Of a DNA stretch of 64,000 bases, positions 54,034 to 62,461 are shown one piece after another. The DNA is taken from the NCBI RefSeq assembly GCF_041435195.1, contig NZ_CP108106.1, positions 4,808,501 through 4,872,500 of the forward strand, read 5' to 3'. Under the pieces are notes generated by a model that ran no database searches, was not told the origin of the DNA, and worked only from the letters and a program-made list of their open reading frames with translations. Source of the stretch: Streptomyces sp. NBC_00224 (GTDB lineage Bacteria > Actinomycetota > Actinomycetes > Streptomycetales > Streptomycetaceae). Position numbers and translations under genes: made by a program. Numbering within the stretch: the stretch's first letter is position 1; each line of letters opens with the position of its first letter.

Positions 54034-54940
54034 GGCCGCAGGGACGCGGATGACACAGAACCAGATCGCCCAGACCCAGATCCACAACATCGGCTACCGG
54101 GGCTACGACGGCCCGCGCCTTGGCCGGGCGTATGCACGGCGCTCGCTCTTCTCGCAGTCGCTGCGCGGCGCGTACGGACTGGGCCGCAGCGCCAAGTCCA
54201 AGGTGCTGCCGATGCTGCTCTTCGCGGTGATGTGCCTGCCCGCGGCCATCATGGTCGCGGTCGCCGTCGCCACCAAAGCCAACGACCTGCCGGTGGACTA
54301 CACGCGCAACGCGATCCTGATGCAGGCCGTCATCGGCCTCTTCATCGCCGCGCAGGCCCCCCAGACCGTCTCGCGCGACCTGCGGTTCCGCACCGTGCCG
54401 CTGTACTTCTCGCGGCCCATCGAGCGGGTGGACTACGTCCTCGCCAAGTTCGCGGCGATGGCCTCGGCGCTCTTCATCCTCACGGCGGCGCCGCTCGTCG
54501 TGCTCTACGCGGGCGCGCTGCTCGCCAAACTCGACTTCGCGGACCAGACCAAGGGGTTCGCACAGGGACTGGTCTCGGTGGCGCTGCTCTCGCTCCTGTT
54601 CGCCGGCATCGGCCTGGTGGTCTCGGCGCTCACCCCGCGCCGCGGCTTCGGCGTCGCGGCCGTCATCGCCGTGCTGACCATCTCCTACGGGGCGGTCTCC
54701 GCGGTCCAGGGCGTCGCCTTCGACCAGCAGTCCACCGGGGTCATCCAGTGGCTCGGGCTCTTCTCCCCCATCACGCTCATCGACGGGGTGCAGACCGCCT
54801 TCCTCGGCGCGACCTCGGCCTTCCCGGGCCGCGAGGGGCCCGGCGCGGGAGCCGGCGCGGTGTATCTGCTCGTCGTCCTCGCGCTGATCGCCGGCTCGTA
54901 CGCCGTCCTGATGCGCCGCTACCGGAAGGTCGGGCTGTGA
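54023..54940 (+). CDS. ABC transporter permease (first of two)
   Basis: Permease of 305 residues with about six TM segments, an ABC-2-type exporter membrane subunit. The N-terminal 60 residues are cytoplasmic (QIHNIGYRGYDGPRLGRAYARRSLF). GGAGGC lies 8 bases upstream of the ATG at 54023, which overlaps the end of the ATPase gene. It pairs with the ATPase at 53005. Confidence 0.88.
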   Translation: MAAEAAGTRMTQNQIAQTQIHNIGYRGYDGPRLGRAYARRSLFSQSLRGAYGLGRSAKSKVLPMLLFAVMCLPAAIMVAVAVATKANDLPVDYTRNAILMQAVIGLFIAAQAPQTVSRDLRFRTVPLYFSRPIERVDYVLAKFAAMASALFILTAAPLVVLYAGALLAKLDFADQTKGFAQGLVSVALLSLLFAGIGLVVSALTPRRGFGVAAVIAVLTISYGAVSAVQGVAFDQQSTGVIQWLGLFSPITLIDGVQTAFLGATSAFPGREGPGAGAGAVYLLVVLALIAGSYAVLMRRYRKVGL

Positions 54941-55848
54941 CCACCATCGACATCGACCACACCTCCCGCTGGTTCGGCAACGTGGTGGCCGTCAACGACG
55001 TCACCATGTCGATCGGCCCCGGGGTGACCGGACTGCTCGGCCCCAACGGCGCCGGAAAGTCCACGCTCATCAACATGATGGGTGGTTTCCTCGCCCCCTC
55101 GACGGGAAGCGTGACGCTCGACGGGCGCCCCATCTGGCGCAACGAGGACGTCTACCGGCAGATCGGCATCGTCCCCGAGCGGGAGGCGATGTACGACTTC
55201 CTGACCGGCCGCGAGTTCGTCGTCGCCAACGCCGAGCTGCACGGGCTCGGGGCCAGTCAGGCCCAGCGGGCGCTCGCCACGGTCGAGATGGAGTACGCGC
55301 AGGACCGCAAGATCCAGACGTACAGCAAGGGCATGCGCCAGCGCGTGAAGATGGCATCCGCGCTGGTCCACGACCCTTCGGTGCTGCTGCTCGACGAGCC
55401 GTTCAACGGCATGGACCCGCGCCAGCGCATGCAGCTGATGGAGCTGCTGCGGCGGATGGGCGCCGAGGGCCGCACCGTCCTGTTCTCCTCGCACATCCTC
55501 GAAGAGGTCGAGCAGCTCGCCGCGCACATCGAGGTGGTCGTGGCCGGGCGGCACGCGGCGAGCGGTGACTTCCGCAAGATCCGCCGGCTGATGACCGACC
55601 GCCCGCACCGCTATCTGATCCGCTCCAGCGACGACCGCGCGCTCGCCGCCGCGCTGATCGCCGACCCCTCGACGGCCGGGATCGAGGTGGACCTCAAGGA
55701 GGGCGCGCTGCGCATCCAGGCGGTCGACTTCGGGCGGTTCACGACGCTGCTCCCGCAGGTCGCGAAGGCACACGGGATCCGTCTGCTGACCGTCTCGCCG
55801 TCCGACGAGTCGCTCGAATCCGTCTTCTCCTACCTCGTAGCGGCCTGA
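54937..55848 (+). CDS. ABC transporter ATP-binding protein (second)
   Basis: Second ATPase, 303 residues: LLGPNGAGKSTLINMM, YSKGMRQRVKMASAL and VLLLDEPFNGMDP. The GTG start overlaps the previous stop by GTGA, so the four ABC genes are translationally coupled. The two ATPases differ in their C-terminal domains, so they probably form separate complexes or a hetero-complex. Confidence 0.9.
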   Translation: MTTIDIDHTSRWFGNVVAVNDVTMSIGPGVTGLLGPNGAGKSTLINMMGGFLAPSTGSVTLDGRPIWRNEDVYRQIGIVPEREAMYDFLTGREFVVANAELHGLGASQAQRALATVEMEYAQDRKIQTYSKGMRQRVKMASALVHDPSVLLLDEPFNGMDPRQRMQLMELLRRMGAEGRTVLFSSHILEEVEQLAAHIEVVVAGRHAASGDFRKIRRLMTDRPHRYLIRSSDDRALAAALIADPSTAGIEVDLKEGALRIQAVDFGRFTTLLPQVAKAHGIRLLTVSPSDESLESVFSYLVAA

Positions 55849-55865
55849 AAGGAGCTGTGAGCGTC

Positions 55866-56585
55866 ATGTACAACCCCACAGTCGCCCGGCTCACCTACCG
55901 GGCCCTGCTCGGCCGCCGCCGGGCCGCCATCCTCTGCGTGCTGCCGGTGCTGCTGATCGTCATCGCGGCGGCGGTACGTTCCTTCAGCGGCGCCGACGAC
56001 CAGGTCGCGGCCAATCTGCTCGGCGGGTTCGCGCTCGCCACGATGGTCCCGCTGATCGGTGTCATCGCGGGCACGGGAGCCATCGGGCCCGAGATCGACG
56101 ACGGCTCGATCGTCTATCTGCTGGCCAAGCCGGTGAAACGCCCGACGATCATCCTGACCAAGCTGATCGTGGCGATCGCGGTGACCATGGCCTTCTCGGC
56201 CGTCCCCACCTTCATCGCCGGAATGATCCTCAACGGCAACGGCCAGCAGATCGCGATCGCCTACACGGTCGCCGCCCTGGTCGCCTCGATCGCGTACGCG
56301 GCGGTCTTCCTGCTCCTGGGCACGGTCACCCGGCACGCGGTGGTCTTCGGCCTGGTCTACGCGCTGGTCTGGGAGAGCCTGTTCGGCAACCTGGTCCCGG
56401 GCGCGCGCACGCTGAGCGTCCAGCAGTGGTCGCTCGCCCTCGCCGAGCGGATCGGCACGAACGGCTTCATCACCTCGGACGTCGGCCTGCCGGCCGCGGT
56501 CGTCCTGCTGACGGCGGTCACGGTCCTGGCGACCTGGTACGCGGGCCAGAAGCTGCGGACGCTGAAGCTGGCCGGGGAGGAGTGA
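55866..56585 (+). CDS. ABC transporter permease (second)
   Basis: Permease of about 239 residues with six TM segments (LCVLPVLLIVIAAAV, FALATMVPLIGVIAGT and others). The pattern PEIDDGSIVYLLAKPVKRPTI is typical of ABC-2 permeases. A GTG at 55857 sits too close to AAAGGAG, so I prefer the ATG at 55866. It ends the ABC operon; a strong hairpin follows. Confidence 0.85.
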   Translation: MYNPTVARLTYRALLGRRRAAILCVLPVLLIVIAAAVRSFSGADDQVAANLLGGFALATMVPLIGVIAGTGAIGPEIDDGSIVYLLAKPVKRPTIILTKLIVAIAVTMAFSAVPTFIAGMILNGNGQQIAIAYTVAALVASIAYAAVFLLLGTVTRHAVVFGLVYALVWESLFGNLVPGARTLSVQQWSLALAERIGTNGFITSDVGLPAAVVLLTAVTVLATWYAGQKLRTLKLAGEE

Positions 56586-56645
56586 GGCGCCGGGGGGTGA
56601 CGCGCGCCGAGTGGTGACCTCCGGGGCAGGCGTCACCCTCCCGGG

Positions 56646-56678
56646 ACCCGGGCGGCGGTCTTCCGGCCCCGCCCGGGT
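56646..56678. terminator. Terminator after the ABC operon
   Basis: Perfect 10-bp stem ACCCGGGCGG / CCGCCCGGGT (56646-56655 and 56669-56678) with a 13-nt loop, between the ABC genes and the rhomboid-like gene. Confidence 0.78.
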
Positions 56679-56690
56679 CATCATCGAGGG

Positions 56691-57365
56691 ATGACGACGC
56701 TTCACGGTCCGGGCACGCGCCGGGCCCCCGAGCCGGCCCGGCCGGTGCGGGCCTGGGTGCGCTCCTCGCCGGGGACGCACATCTGGCTGCTGGTCATCGC
56801 GATCACCAGCATCGTCATCCAACTGTCCAGCCAGGACCTTGAGCACTATCTGCTGCACCGCAACAGCAGCAACATCCACGAGCTCACCAGGCACCCCGCC
56901 CAGTCGCTGTTCACCAGCGCCTTCTGGATCGAGAACCCGTCCTCGTTCCTGCTGTACCTGGTGCTCTTCGAGCTCGTCCACGCGCCCGTGGAACGCTGGA
57001 TCGGCACCGTACGGTGGCTGGTCGCGGTCGCCACCGCCCATGTCGCGGCCACGCTGATCAGCCAGGAAGTGATCCTGTGGAGCATCCAGAACCACGAGGT
57101 GCCCAAGCGGATGGCACACGTGGTGGACATCGGGGTCAGCTACGGGCTCGCCGCTTCGGCGGGGCTCCTTGTGTACCGGCTGCCGCAGCCGTGGCGGTGG
57201 CTCTACCTCGCGTGCGTGGTCGCGTTCTTCGGGATCCCGCTGCTGACGGGTGGCACGTTCACGGACATCGGGCATGCGGTCTCACTGGCCATCGGGCTGG
57301 CCTGCTGGCCGCTGACCAGGGGTAAATCAGTGGCTTCGAACGGACGTGCGGTGCACAGTGGTTGA
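56691..57365 (+). CDS. Rhomboid-like membrane protein
   Basis: Protein of 224 residues with about six TM segments and a long cytoplasmic N-terminus. The pattern DIGVSYGLAAS resembles the rhomboid G-x-S serine loop, and DIGHAVSLAIGL in the last TM could give the catalytic His. This matches the PF20401-type rhomboid-like family; protease activity is possible but not shown. It is followed by a terminator and converges on a Cof HAD gene. Confidence 0.72.
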   Translation: MTTLHGPGTRRAPEPARPVRAWVRSSPGTHIWLLVIAITSIVIQLSSQDLEHYLLHRNSSNIHELTRHPAQSLFTSAFWIENPSSFLLYLVLFELVHAPVERWIGTVRWLVAVATAHVAATLISQEVILWSIQNHEVPKRMAHVVDIGVSYGLAASAGLLVYRLPQPWRWLYLACVVAFFGIPLLTGGTFTDIGHAVSLAIGLACWPLTRGKSVASNGRAVHSG

Positions 57366-57430
57366 GGGCCCCAGGGCAGACCGCTTCGAGCGCGCTACGG
57401 CGCGGGTCGCCCCGGGGCACGGGGATCAGT

Positions 57431-57461
57431 AAGGGGCGTCCACCTATGGCGGACGCCCCTT
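57431..57461. terminator. Bidirectional terminator between rhomboid-like and HAD genes
   Basis: Perfect 11-bp stem AAGGGGCGTCC / GGACGCCCCTT (57431-57441 and 57451-57461) with a 9-nt loop, between convergent genes. Confidence 0.88.
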
Positions 57462-57521
57462 ACTTCTGCTTACTTCTGCCCGTACAGGCGCTCTCGTCAG
57501 GGCGCTCCCGTACGTACGCGC

Positions 57522-58343
57522 TCACGCGCCCAGCAACTGCTCCAGCACCACAGCGATCCCGTCGTCCTCGTTGGACGCCGTGATCTCGTGGGCGACGGCC
57601 TTCAGCTCGTCGTGGGCGTTGGCCATGGCCACGCCGTGCTCGGCCCAGCCGAACATCGGGATGTCGTTGGGCATGTCGCCGAACGCGATCGTGTCCGTCG
57701 ACCTGCAGCCGAGCCGGCGCGCGGCCAGCGACAGACCCGTCGCCTTGCTCAGGCCCAGCGGAAGCAGCTCCACCACGCCCTCGCCCGCCATCACCACGTC
57801 GACGAGGCTGCCGACGACCTGGCGCGCGATCCGCGCCAGCGCGTCGTCACCGAGCTCCGGGTGCTGGATGTAGACCTTGTTCAGCGGGGCCGACCACAAC
57901 TCGGCGACCTGGTCGAAGGCGACGACCGGCAGCGAGCCCTCGTGGACCCGGTAGCCGGGGCCGACCAGCACCTCGCCGTCGAGCCCGTCCCGGCTCGCGG
58001 CCAGCGCCAGCGGGCCGACCTCGGCCTCTATCTTCGACAGCGCGAGCCCCGCCAGCTGGCGGTCCAGCGTCACCGACGTCAGCAGCCGGTGCTCGCCCGC
58101 GTGGTAGACCTGCGCGCCCTGGCCGCACACCGCGAGACCCTGGTACCCCAGGTCGTCCAGGATGTGCCGGGTCCAGGGCACCGAGCGGCCGGTGACCACG
58201 ATGTGGGCCGCGCCCGCCGCGGTGGCCGCGGCGAGCGCTTCACGGGTGCGCTCCGAGACGGTCTCGTCGGACCGCAGCAGCGTCCCGTCCAGATCGGTCG
58301 CGATCAGCTTGTACGGGAACGGCTTCCCCGGGGCGGTGCTCAC
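57522..58343 (-). CDS. Cof-type HAD phosphatase (second)
   Basis: HAD hydrolase of 273 residues: motif [16 protein letters not shown], motif [12 protein letters not shown], motif [15 protein letters not shown]. The layout is like the gene at 43590, so the pair look like paralogues. The GTG start at 58343 overlaps the serS stop by GTGA, so it is translationally coupled to serS. Such coupling to a tRNA synthetase suggests a housekeeping phosphatase; substrate unknown. Confidence 0.9.
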   Translation of the reverse strand: MSTAPGKPFPYKLIATDLDGTLLRSDETVSERTREALAAATAAGAAHIVVTGRSVPWTRHILDDLGYQGLAVCGQGAQVYHAGEHRLLTSVTLDRQLAGLALSKIEAEVGPLALAASRDGLDGEVLVGPGYRVHEGSLPVVAFDQVAELWSAPLNKVYIQHPELGDDALARIARQVVGSLVDVVMAGEGVVELLPLGLSKATGLSLAARRLGCRSTDTIAFGDMPNDIPMFGWAEHGVAMANAHDELKAVAHEITASNEDDGIAVVLEQLLGA

Positions 58344-59629
58344 TTGGCGATGGGCTCCAGCACCTCGCGGCCGCCCAGGTACGGGCGGAGCACGGCCGGG
58401 ACCCGCACGGAGCCGTCGGCCTGCTGGTGGTTCTCCAGGATCGCCACGATGGTGCGCGGCACCGCGCAGAGCGTGCCGTTCAGCGTCGACAGCGGCTGGA
58501 CCTTGCTCTTGCCGTCGGCGTTTTCGCGCATCCGCACGGACAGTCGGCGCGCCTGGAAGCTGTTGCAGTTGGAGGCCGAGGTCAGCTCGCGGTACTTGCC
58601 CTGCGTCGGGATCCACGCCTCGCAGTCGTACTTGCGCGAGGCCGAGGCGCCCAGGTCGCCGGTGGCCACGTCGATCACCTGGAAGGGCAGTTCGAGGCCG
58701 GTCAGCCACTGCTTCTCCCAGTCCAGGAGCCGCTTGTGCTCGCTCTCGGCGTCGTCCGGGTGGACGTACGAGAACATCTCGACCTTGTCGAACTGGTGGA
58801 CCCGGAAGATGCCCCGGGTGTCCTTGCCGTACGTACCGGCCTCGCGGCGGAAGCACGGCGAGAAGCCCGCGTAGCGCAGCGGCAGCTTCTCCGCGTCGAT
58901 GATCTCGTCCATGTGGTACGCGGCGAGCGGGACCTCGGAGGTGCCGACCAGGTAGTAGTCGTCCTTCTCCAGGTGGTACACGTTCTCCGCGGCCTGGCCG
59001 AGGAAGCCGGTGCCCTCCATGGCGCGCGGGCGGACCAGCGCCGGGGTGAGCATCGGGATGAAGCCGGCCTCGGTGGCCTGCGCGATCGCCGCGTTGACGA
59101 GGGCGAGCTCCAGGAGCGCGCCGACACCCGTCAGGTAGTAGAAGCGCGAGCCGGAGACCTTGGCGCCGCGCTCGACGTCGATGGCGCCCAGCGCCTCGCC
59201 GAGCTCCAGGTGGTCCTTGGGCTCGAAGCCCTCGGCCGCGAAGTCGCGGACGGTGCCGTGCGTCTCCAGGACGACGAAGTCCTCCTCGCCGCCGACCGGC
59301 ACGTCCTCGTGGACGATGTTGCCGAGCTGGAGCAGGAGGTGCTTGGCCGCCTCGTCCGCCTCGTTCTGCTCGGCCTCGGCGCTCTTGACGTCGGCCTTGA
59401 GCTGCTCGGCCTTCTGCAGGAGCTGGGCGCGCTCCTCGGGCGAGGCCTTGGGGATCAGCTTGCCGAGCGCCTTCTGCTCGGAGCGCAGCTCGTCGAAGCG
59501 GACGCCGGACGACCTGCGCCGCTCGTCGGCTGAGAGCAGGGCGTCGACGAGCGCGACGTCCTCTCCACGGGCGCGCTGGGAGGCGCGAACACGGTCGGGG
59601 TCCTCACGGAGCAGGCGAAGGTCAATCAC
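58340..59629 (-). CDS. serS: Seryl-tRNA synthetase
   Basis: Class II synthetase of 429 residues that charges tRNA-Ser. The N-terminal tRNA-binding coiled coil spans about 30-105. The catalytic domain has motif 2 [21 protein letters not shown] (shown here in part) and motif 3 [16 protein letters not shown], with [14 protein letters not shown] binding serine. The start is the first ATG after the DnaA-box region. No T-box or other leader is visible. Confidence 0.97.
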   Translation of the reverse strand: MIDLRLLREDPDRVRASQRARGEDVALVDALLSADERRRSSGVRFDELRSEQKALGKLIPKASPEERAQLLQKAEQLKADVKSAEAEQNEADEAAKHLLLQLGNIVHEDVPVGGEEDFVVLETHGTVRDFAAEGFEPKDHLELGEALGAIDVERGAKVSGSRFYYLTGVGALLELALVNAAIAQATEAGFIPMLTPALVRPRAMEGTGFLGQAAENVYHLEKDDYYLVGTSEVPLAAYHMDEIIDAEKLPLRYAGFSPCFRREAGTYGKDTRGIFRVHQFDKVEMFSYVHPDDAESEHKRLLDWEKQWLTGLELPFQVIDVATGDLGASASRKYDCEAWIPTQGKYRELTSASNCNSFQARRLSVRMRENADGKSKVQPLSTLNGTLCAVPRTIVAILENHQQADGSVRVPAVLRPYLGGREVLEPIAK

Positions 59630-60192
59630 CCCTCCAGGCTACCGGTGCGGATCCCTGGGACCCCACCGGATATCCCCGCCACGCTTGTTCCGCGTGTCGG
59701 TTTGCCCGAATTGACCGTATTGAGAAATGTGGTGGAGGAATTCCGGGACGGGCGTCAATAAAGCCAGCCCTTTTCCCTGAAAAGGGGTGCTTTCCGGACT
59801 TTCGTTGACCTGAATCCCTTGTGGTTCAAGGGACTTGTCCACAGAGGCGTCCAGGTCGGGAAAGTTATCCACAGGGTGTGGGGACTTCCTGTGGACCGCC
59901 CGGAAGATCCCTTCCGTGGCGCGATGTGGGGCCAAGGATTCCCAGTTCACACCTCTCGCACACACTCATTCGGGTGGGAATTGCTCGCTCTAAAGAGTTG
60001 ATCGAGGGAATTGGGGTGACATCGCCCCCGCTGATCTTCTGTGGACGGATGTGTCGTCACTAGAGGTATTTGTCGACTCTGTCTGGTTGCGTTGTCGACT
60101 TACCCACAGGTCGAGAAGAGAGCCTGTGGATAACTTTGTGGACAGTGAAAATCAGCAGGTAGGACTGCAGGCGGGGCCGGTGGAAAACGTGC
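59630..60192. other. serS-pheA intergenic region
   Basis: This 563-bp gap between two minus-strand genes is unusually long and relatively AT-rich for this genome. It holds no coding signal, but contains several DnaA-box-like 9-mers and two copies of TTGTCGACT (60070-60078 and 60092-60100). The serS promoter presumably lies near 59640-59720. Confidence 0.6.
59835..60145. promoter_or_regulatory. DnaA-box cluster
   Basis: Good matches are TTGTCCACA (59835-59843), TTATCCACA (59865-59873) and TGTGGATAA (60125-60133). Weaker ones are TGTGGACCG (59890), TGTGGACGG (60040), TTACCCACA (60100) and TGTGGACAG (60137). At least three strong boxes in 300 bp is far above chance for this base composition. 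No dnaA/dnaN lies nearby, so this is not oriC itself. Confidence 0.68.
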
Positions 60193-61128
60193 TCAGGCCC
60201 GGCCGTCCTGGCTGCGCGCCAGCCACTCCGCCGCCGCCACGAACTCGGCGTCCGAGGTCCCCGGCCGTACCGGCCGCACCTCGTCGGCCGTCACGCCCGC
60301 GCGCGGGTACGAGCCGAGGAAGCGCACCTTCGGGCAGATCCGCTTCAGCCCCATCAGCGCCTCGCCGACGCGCCGGTCCGAGATGTGGCCCTCGGCGTCC
60401 ACCGCGAAGCAGTAGTTGCCGATGCCCGCACCCGTCGGCCGGGACTGGATGAGCATCAGGTTGACCCCGCGTACGGCGAACTCCTGGAGCAGTTCGAGCA
60501 GCGCGCCCGGGTGGTCGTCGCCCAGCCAGATCACCACGGACGTCTTGTCCGCCCCGGTCGGCGCGGCCGGCCGGGCCGGGCGGCCCACCAGGACGAACCG
60601 CGTCTCCGCGTTCTCCGCGTCGTGGATCTCGGTGACCAACGGCACCAGGCCGTACGTCGCCGCCGCGAACTCGCCCGCGAACGCCGCGTCGAACCGGCCC
60701 TCCTGGACGAGGCGGGCGCCGTCCGCGTTGGACGCGGCCGACTCCCACAGCGCCTCGGGCAGATGCGCGCGCAGCCAGTTGCGCACCTGCGGCTGGGCCA
60801 CCGGGTGCCCGGTCACCGTCTTGACGTCCGACAGCTTCGTCCCCGGCCGCACCAGCAGCGCGAAGGCGATCGGCAGCAGCACCTCGCGGTAGATCATCAG
60901 CGGCTCGCCGGAGGCCAGTTCGTCCAGGGTCGCGGTGACCCCGCCCTCCACCGAGTTCTCGATGGGCACGAGCGCGGCCGCGGCCTCCCCGTTGCGTACC
61001 GCGTCGAGCGCGGCGGGCACGGACACCATCGGCACCAGCTCACGGGTCGCCGCCTCCGGCAGCGTGCGCAGGGCGGCCTCGGTGAAGGTGCCTTCGGGAC
61101 CCAGATAGGTGTATCGCGTGGCGGACAT
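60193..61128 (-). CDS. pheA: Prephenate dehydratase
   Basis: Monofunctional prephenate dehydratase, 311 residues, making phenylpyruvate for phenylalanine. Motifs are YLGPEGTFTEAAL at the start, ENSVEGGVTATLDEL, and the catalytic TRF in AENAETRFVLVG. The C-terminal ACT domain carries GVNLMLIQSRP, where phenylalanine inhibits. No chorismate mutase domain is present. I prefer the ATG at 61128 over the GTG at 61137; AGGGTGA lies upstream. Confidence 0.95.
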   Translation of the reverse strand: MSATRYTYLGPEGTFTEAALRTLPEAATRELVPMVSVPAALDAVRNGEAAAALVPIENSVEGGVTATLDELASGEPLMIYREVLLPIAFALLVRPGTKLSDVKTVTGHPVAQPQVRNWLRAHLPEALWESAASNADGARLVQEGRFDAAFAGEFAAATYGLVPLVTEIHDAENAETRFVLVGRPARPAAPTGADKTSVVIWLGDDHPGALLELLQEFAVRGVNLMLIQSRPTGAGIGNYCFAVDAEGHISDRRVGEALMGLKRICPKVRFLGSYPRAGVTADEVRPVRPGTSDAEFVAAAEWLARSQDGRA

Positions 61129-61178
61129 ACTCGTCACCCTAATGGCCTGCCGTCACGGGCGAGAGCCGTCTCGGCGGG

Positions 61179-62450
61179 TCAGGACTCCAGCAGCAGCTGG
61201 CCCACGTACTCGCCCGCGCGCGGGCCGCCGGGCACCGCGAACAGGCCGCTCGACTCGTGCCGGATGAACTCCGACAGCGCGTCGCCCCGGTCGAGCTTGC
61301 GCTGCACGGGCACGAAGCCCCGCAGCGGGTCGGCCTGCCAGGCGACGAACAGCAGGCCCGCGTCCGGCACCCCGTCAGCCGAGAAGCCGTCGTGGTACGA
61401 GAAGGCGCGCCGCAGCATCGCCGCGCCGCCGTTCTGCTCGGGCGCGGAGATCCGGGCGTGCGCGTTGTCGGGGATGACCAGCTTGCCGTCCGGGCCGAAC
61501 TTGTCGAGCTGCATCGCGGTGGTCTCGGTACCCCCCGAAAGAGGGGCGCCGTTCGCCTTCCTGCGGCCGATCACCTGCTCCTGCTGGGTGAGCGGCACCT
61601 TCTCCCAGTCGTCGAGCAGCATCCTGATGCGACGCACCACCGCGTACGAGCCGTTCGCCATCCACGCCGGCTTCCCGCCGTCCGGGACGAAGATCCGCTT
61701 CTCGAAGTCGGGGTCGGAGGGCTTGGGGTTGCCAGTGCCGTCGATCTGGCCCATCAGATTGCGGGCCGTCATCGGCTTCTTGGTGGCACCGGGCGTCCGG
61801 TTGAAGCCGTTCATCTGCCAGCGCACCCGGGCCGCCGCGCCCGCGTCCTTCTGGAGCGCGCGCAGCGCGTGGAAGGCCACCAGGGCGTCGTCCGCGCCGA
61901 TCTGCACCCACAGGTCGCCGTTGGAGCGCTTGGCGTCCAGCCGGTCCGAGGAGAAGTCCGGCAGCGGGTCCAGTTCGGCCGGTCGCTGCGCCACCAGGCC
62001 CGTACGGTCGAAGAAGGTGCGGCCGAAGCCGAAGGTGACGGTGAGCGAGGACGGGCCCGCGTCCAGCGCGACCCCGGTGTCCGCGCCCCCCGGCTCGCCC
62101 GCCATCAGCGCCTTCGCCGTCGCCGACCAGCGCCGCAGCAGCGCCGCCGCCTCCTTGCGCCCGGCGCCGGGCGCAAGGTCGAAGGCGACCAGATGGCCGC
62201 AGGCCTGAACCGGAGTGGAGATCCCCGCTTGGTGTTTCACGTGAAACAGGACCTCGGTGGAGCCGACCGAGGACAGCTCGGTGGCCCCCGACCCGTCCGA
62301 CGCGACGGCGGCGTGGACGAGCGCGCCGCCCGTCGCGCCCAGCGCGACACCGGCCGCGCCCGCCGCTCCCACCGTGCCGAGCAGGCGCCGACGGGTCATG
62401 TCGAGGGACTCGCCGGTGTCGTCGGCGCTCTTGTTGATCTGGTCCGTCAT
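61179..62450 (-). CDS. Tat-exported DyP-type peroxidase (EfeB/deferrochelatase-like)
   Basis: DyP haem peroxidase of 423 residues. A Tat signal peptide (MTRRRLLGTVGAAGAAG at 18-34) precedes a two-domain ferredoxin-like core. The catalytic Asp lies in LMGQIDGTGNP (GxxDG motif) and a haem-ligand-like His lies in NAHARISAPEQNGG, before ILRRAFSYHDGF-type sequence. A parS copy (62234-62247) encodes LFHVKH in the linker after the signal peptide. It lies beside the CopC/CopD gene, a usual arrangement near copper or iron uptake genes. Confidence 0.9.
   Translation of the reverse strand: MTDQINKSADDTGESLDMTRRRLLGTVGAAGAAGVALGATGGALVHAAVASDGSGATELSSVGSTEVLFHVKHQAGISTPVQACGHLVAFDLAPGAGRKEAAALLRRWSATAKALMAGEPGGADTGVALDAGPSSLTVTFGFGRTFFDRTGLVAQRPAELDPLPDFSSDRLDAKRSNGDLWVQIGADDALVAFHALRALQKDAGAAARVRWQMNGFNRTPGATKKPMTARNLMGQIDGTGNPKPSDPDFEKRIFVPDGGKPAWMANGSYAVVRRIRMLLDDWEKVPLTQQEQVIGRRKANGAPLSGGTETTAMQLDKFGPDGKLVIPDNAHARISAPEQNGGAAMLRRAFSYHDGFSADGVPDAGLLFVAWQADPLRGFVPVQRKLDRGDALSEFIRHESSGLFAVPGGPRAGEYVGQLLLES
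62234..62247. other. parS: parS site inside the DyP peroxidase gene
   Basis: Exact GTTTCACGTGAAAC, fully coding. It falls in the linker between the Tat signal and the catalytic core, where sequence is free to vary. Confidence 0.9.
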
Positions 62451-62461
62451 GTGGTCCGTAC

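Noticed and set aside
59835..60145. The chromosomal origin oriC itself
   Set aside because: Too few boxes, no dnaA-dnaN flank and no rnpA/rpmH; better called a secondary DnaA-box cluster.
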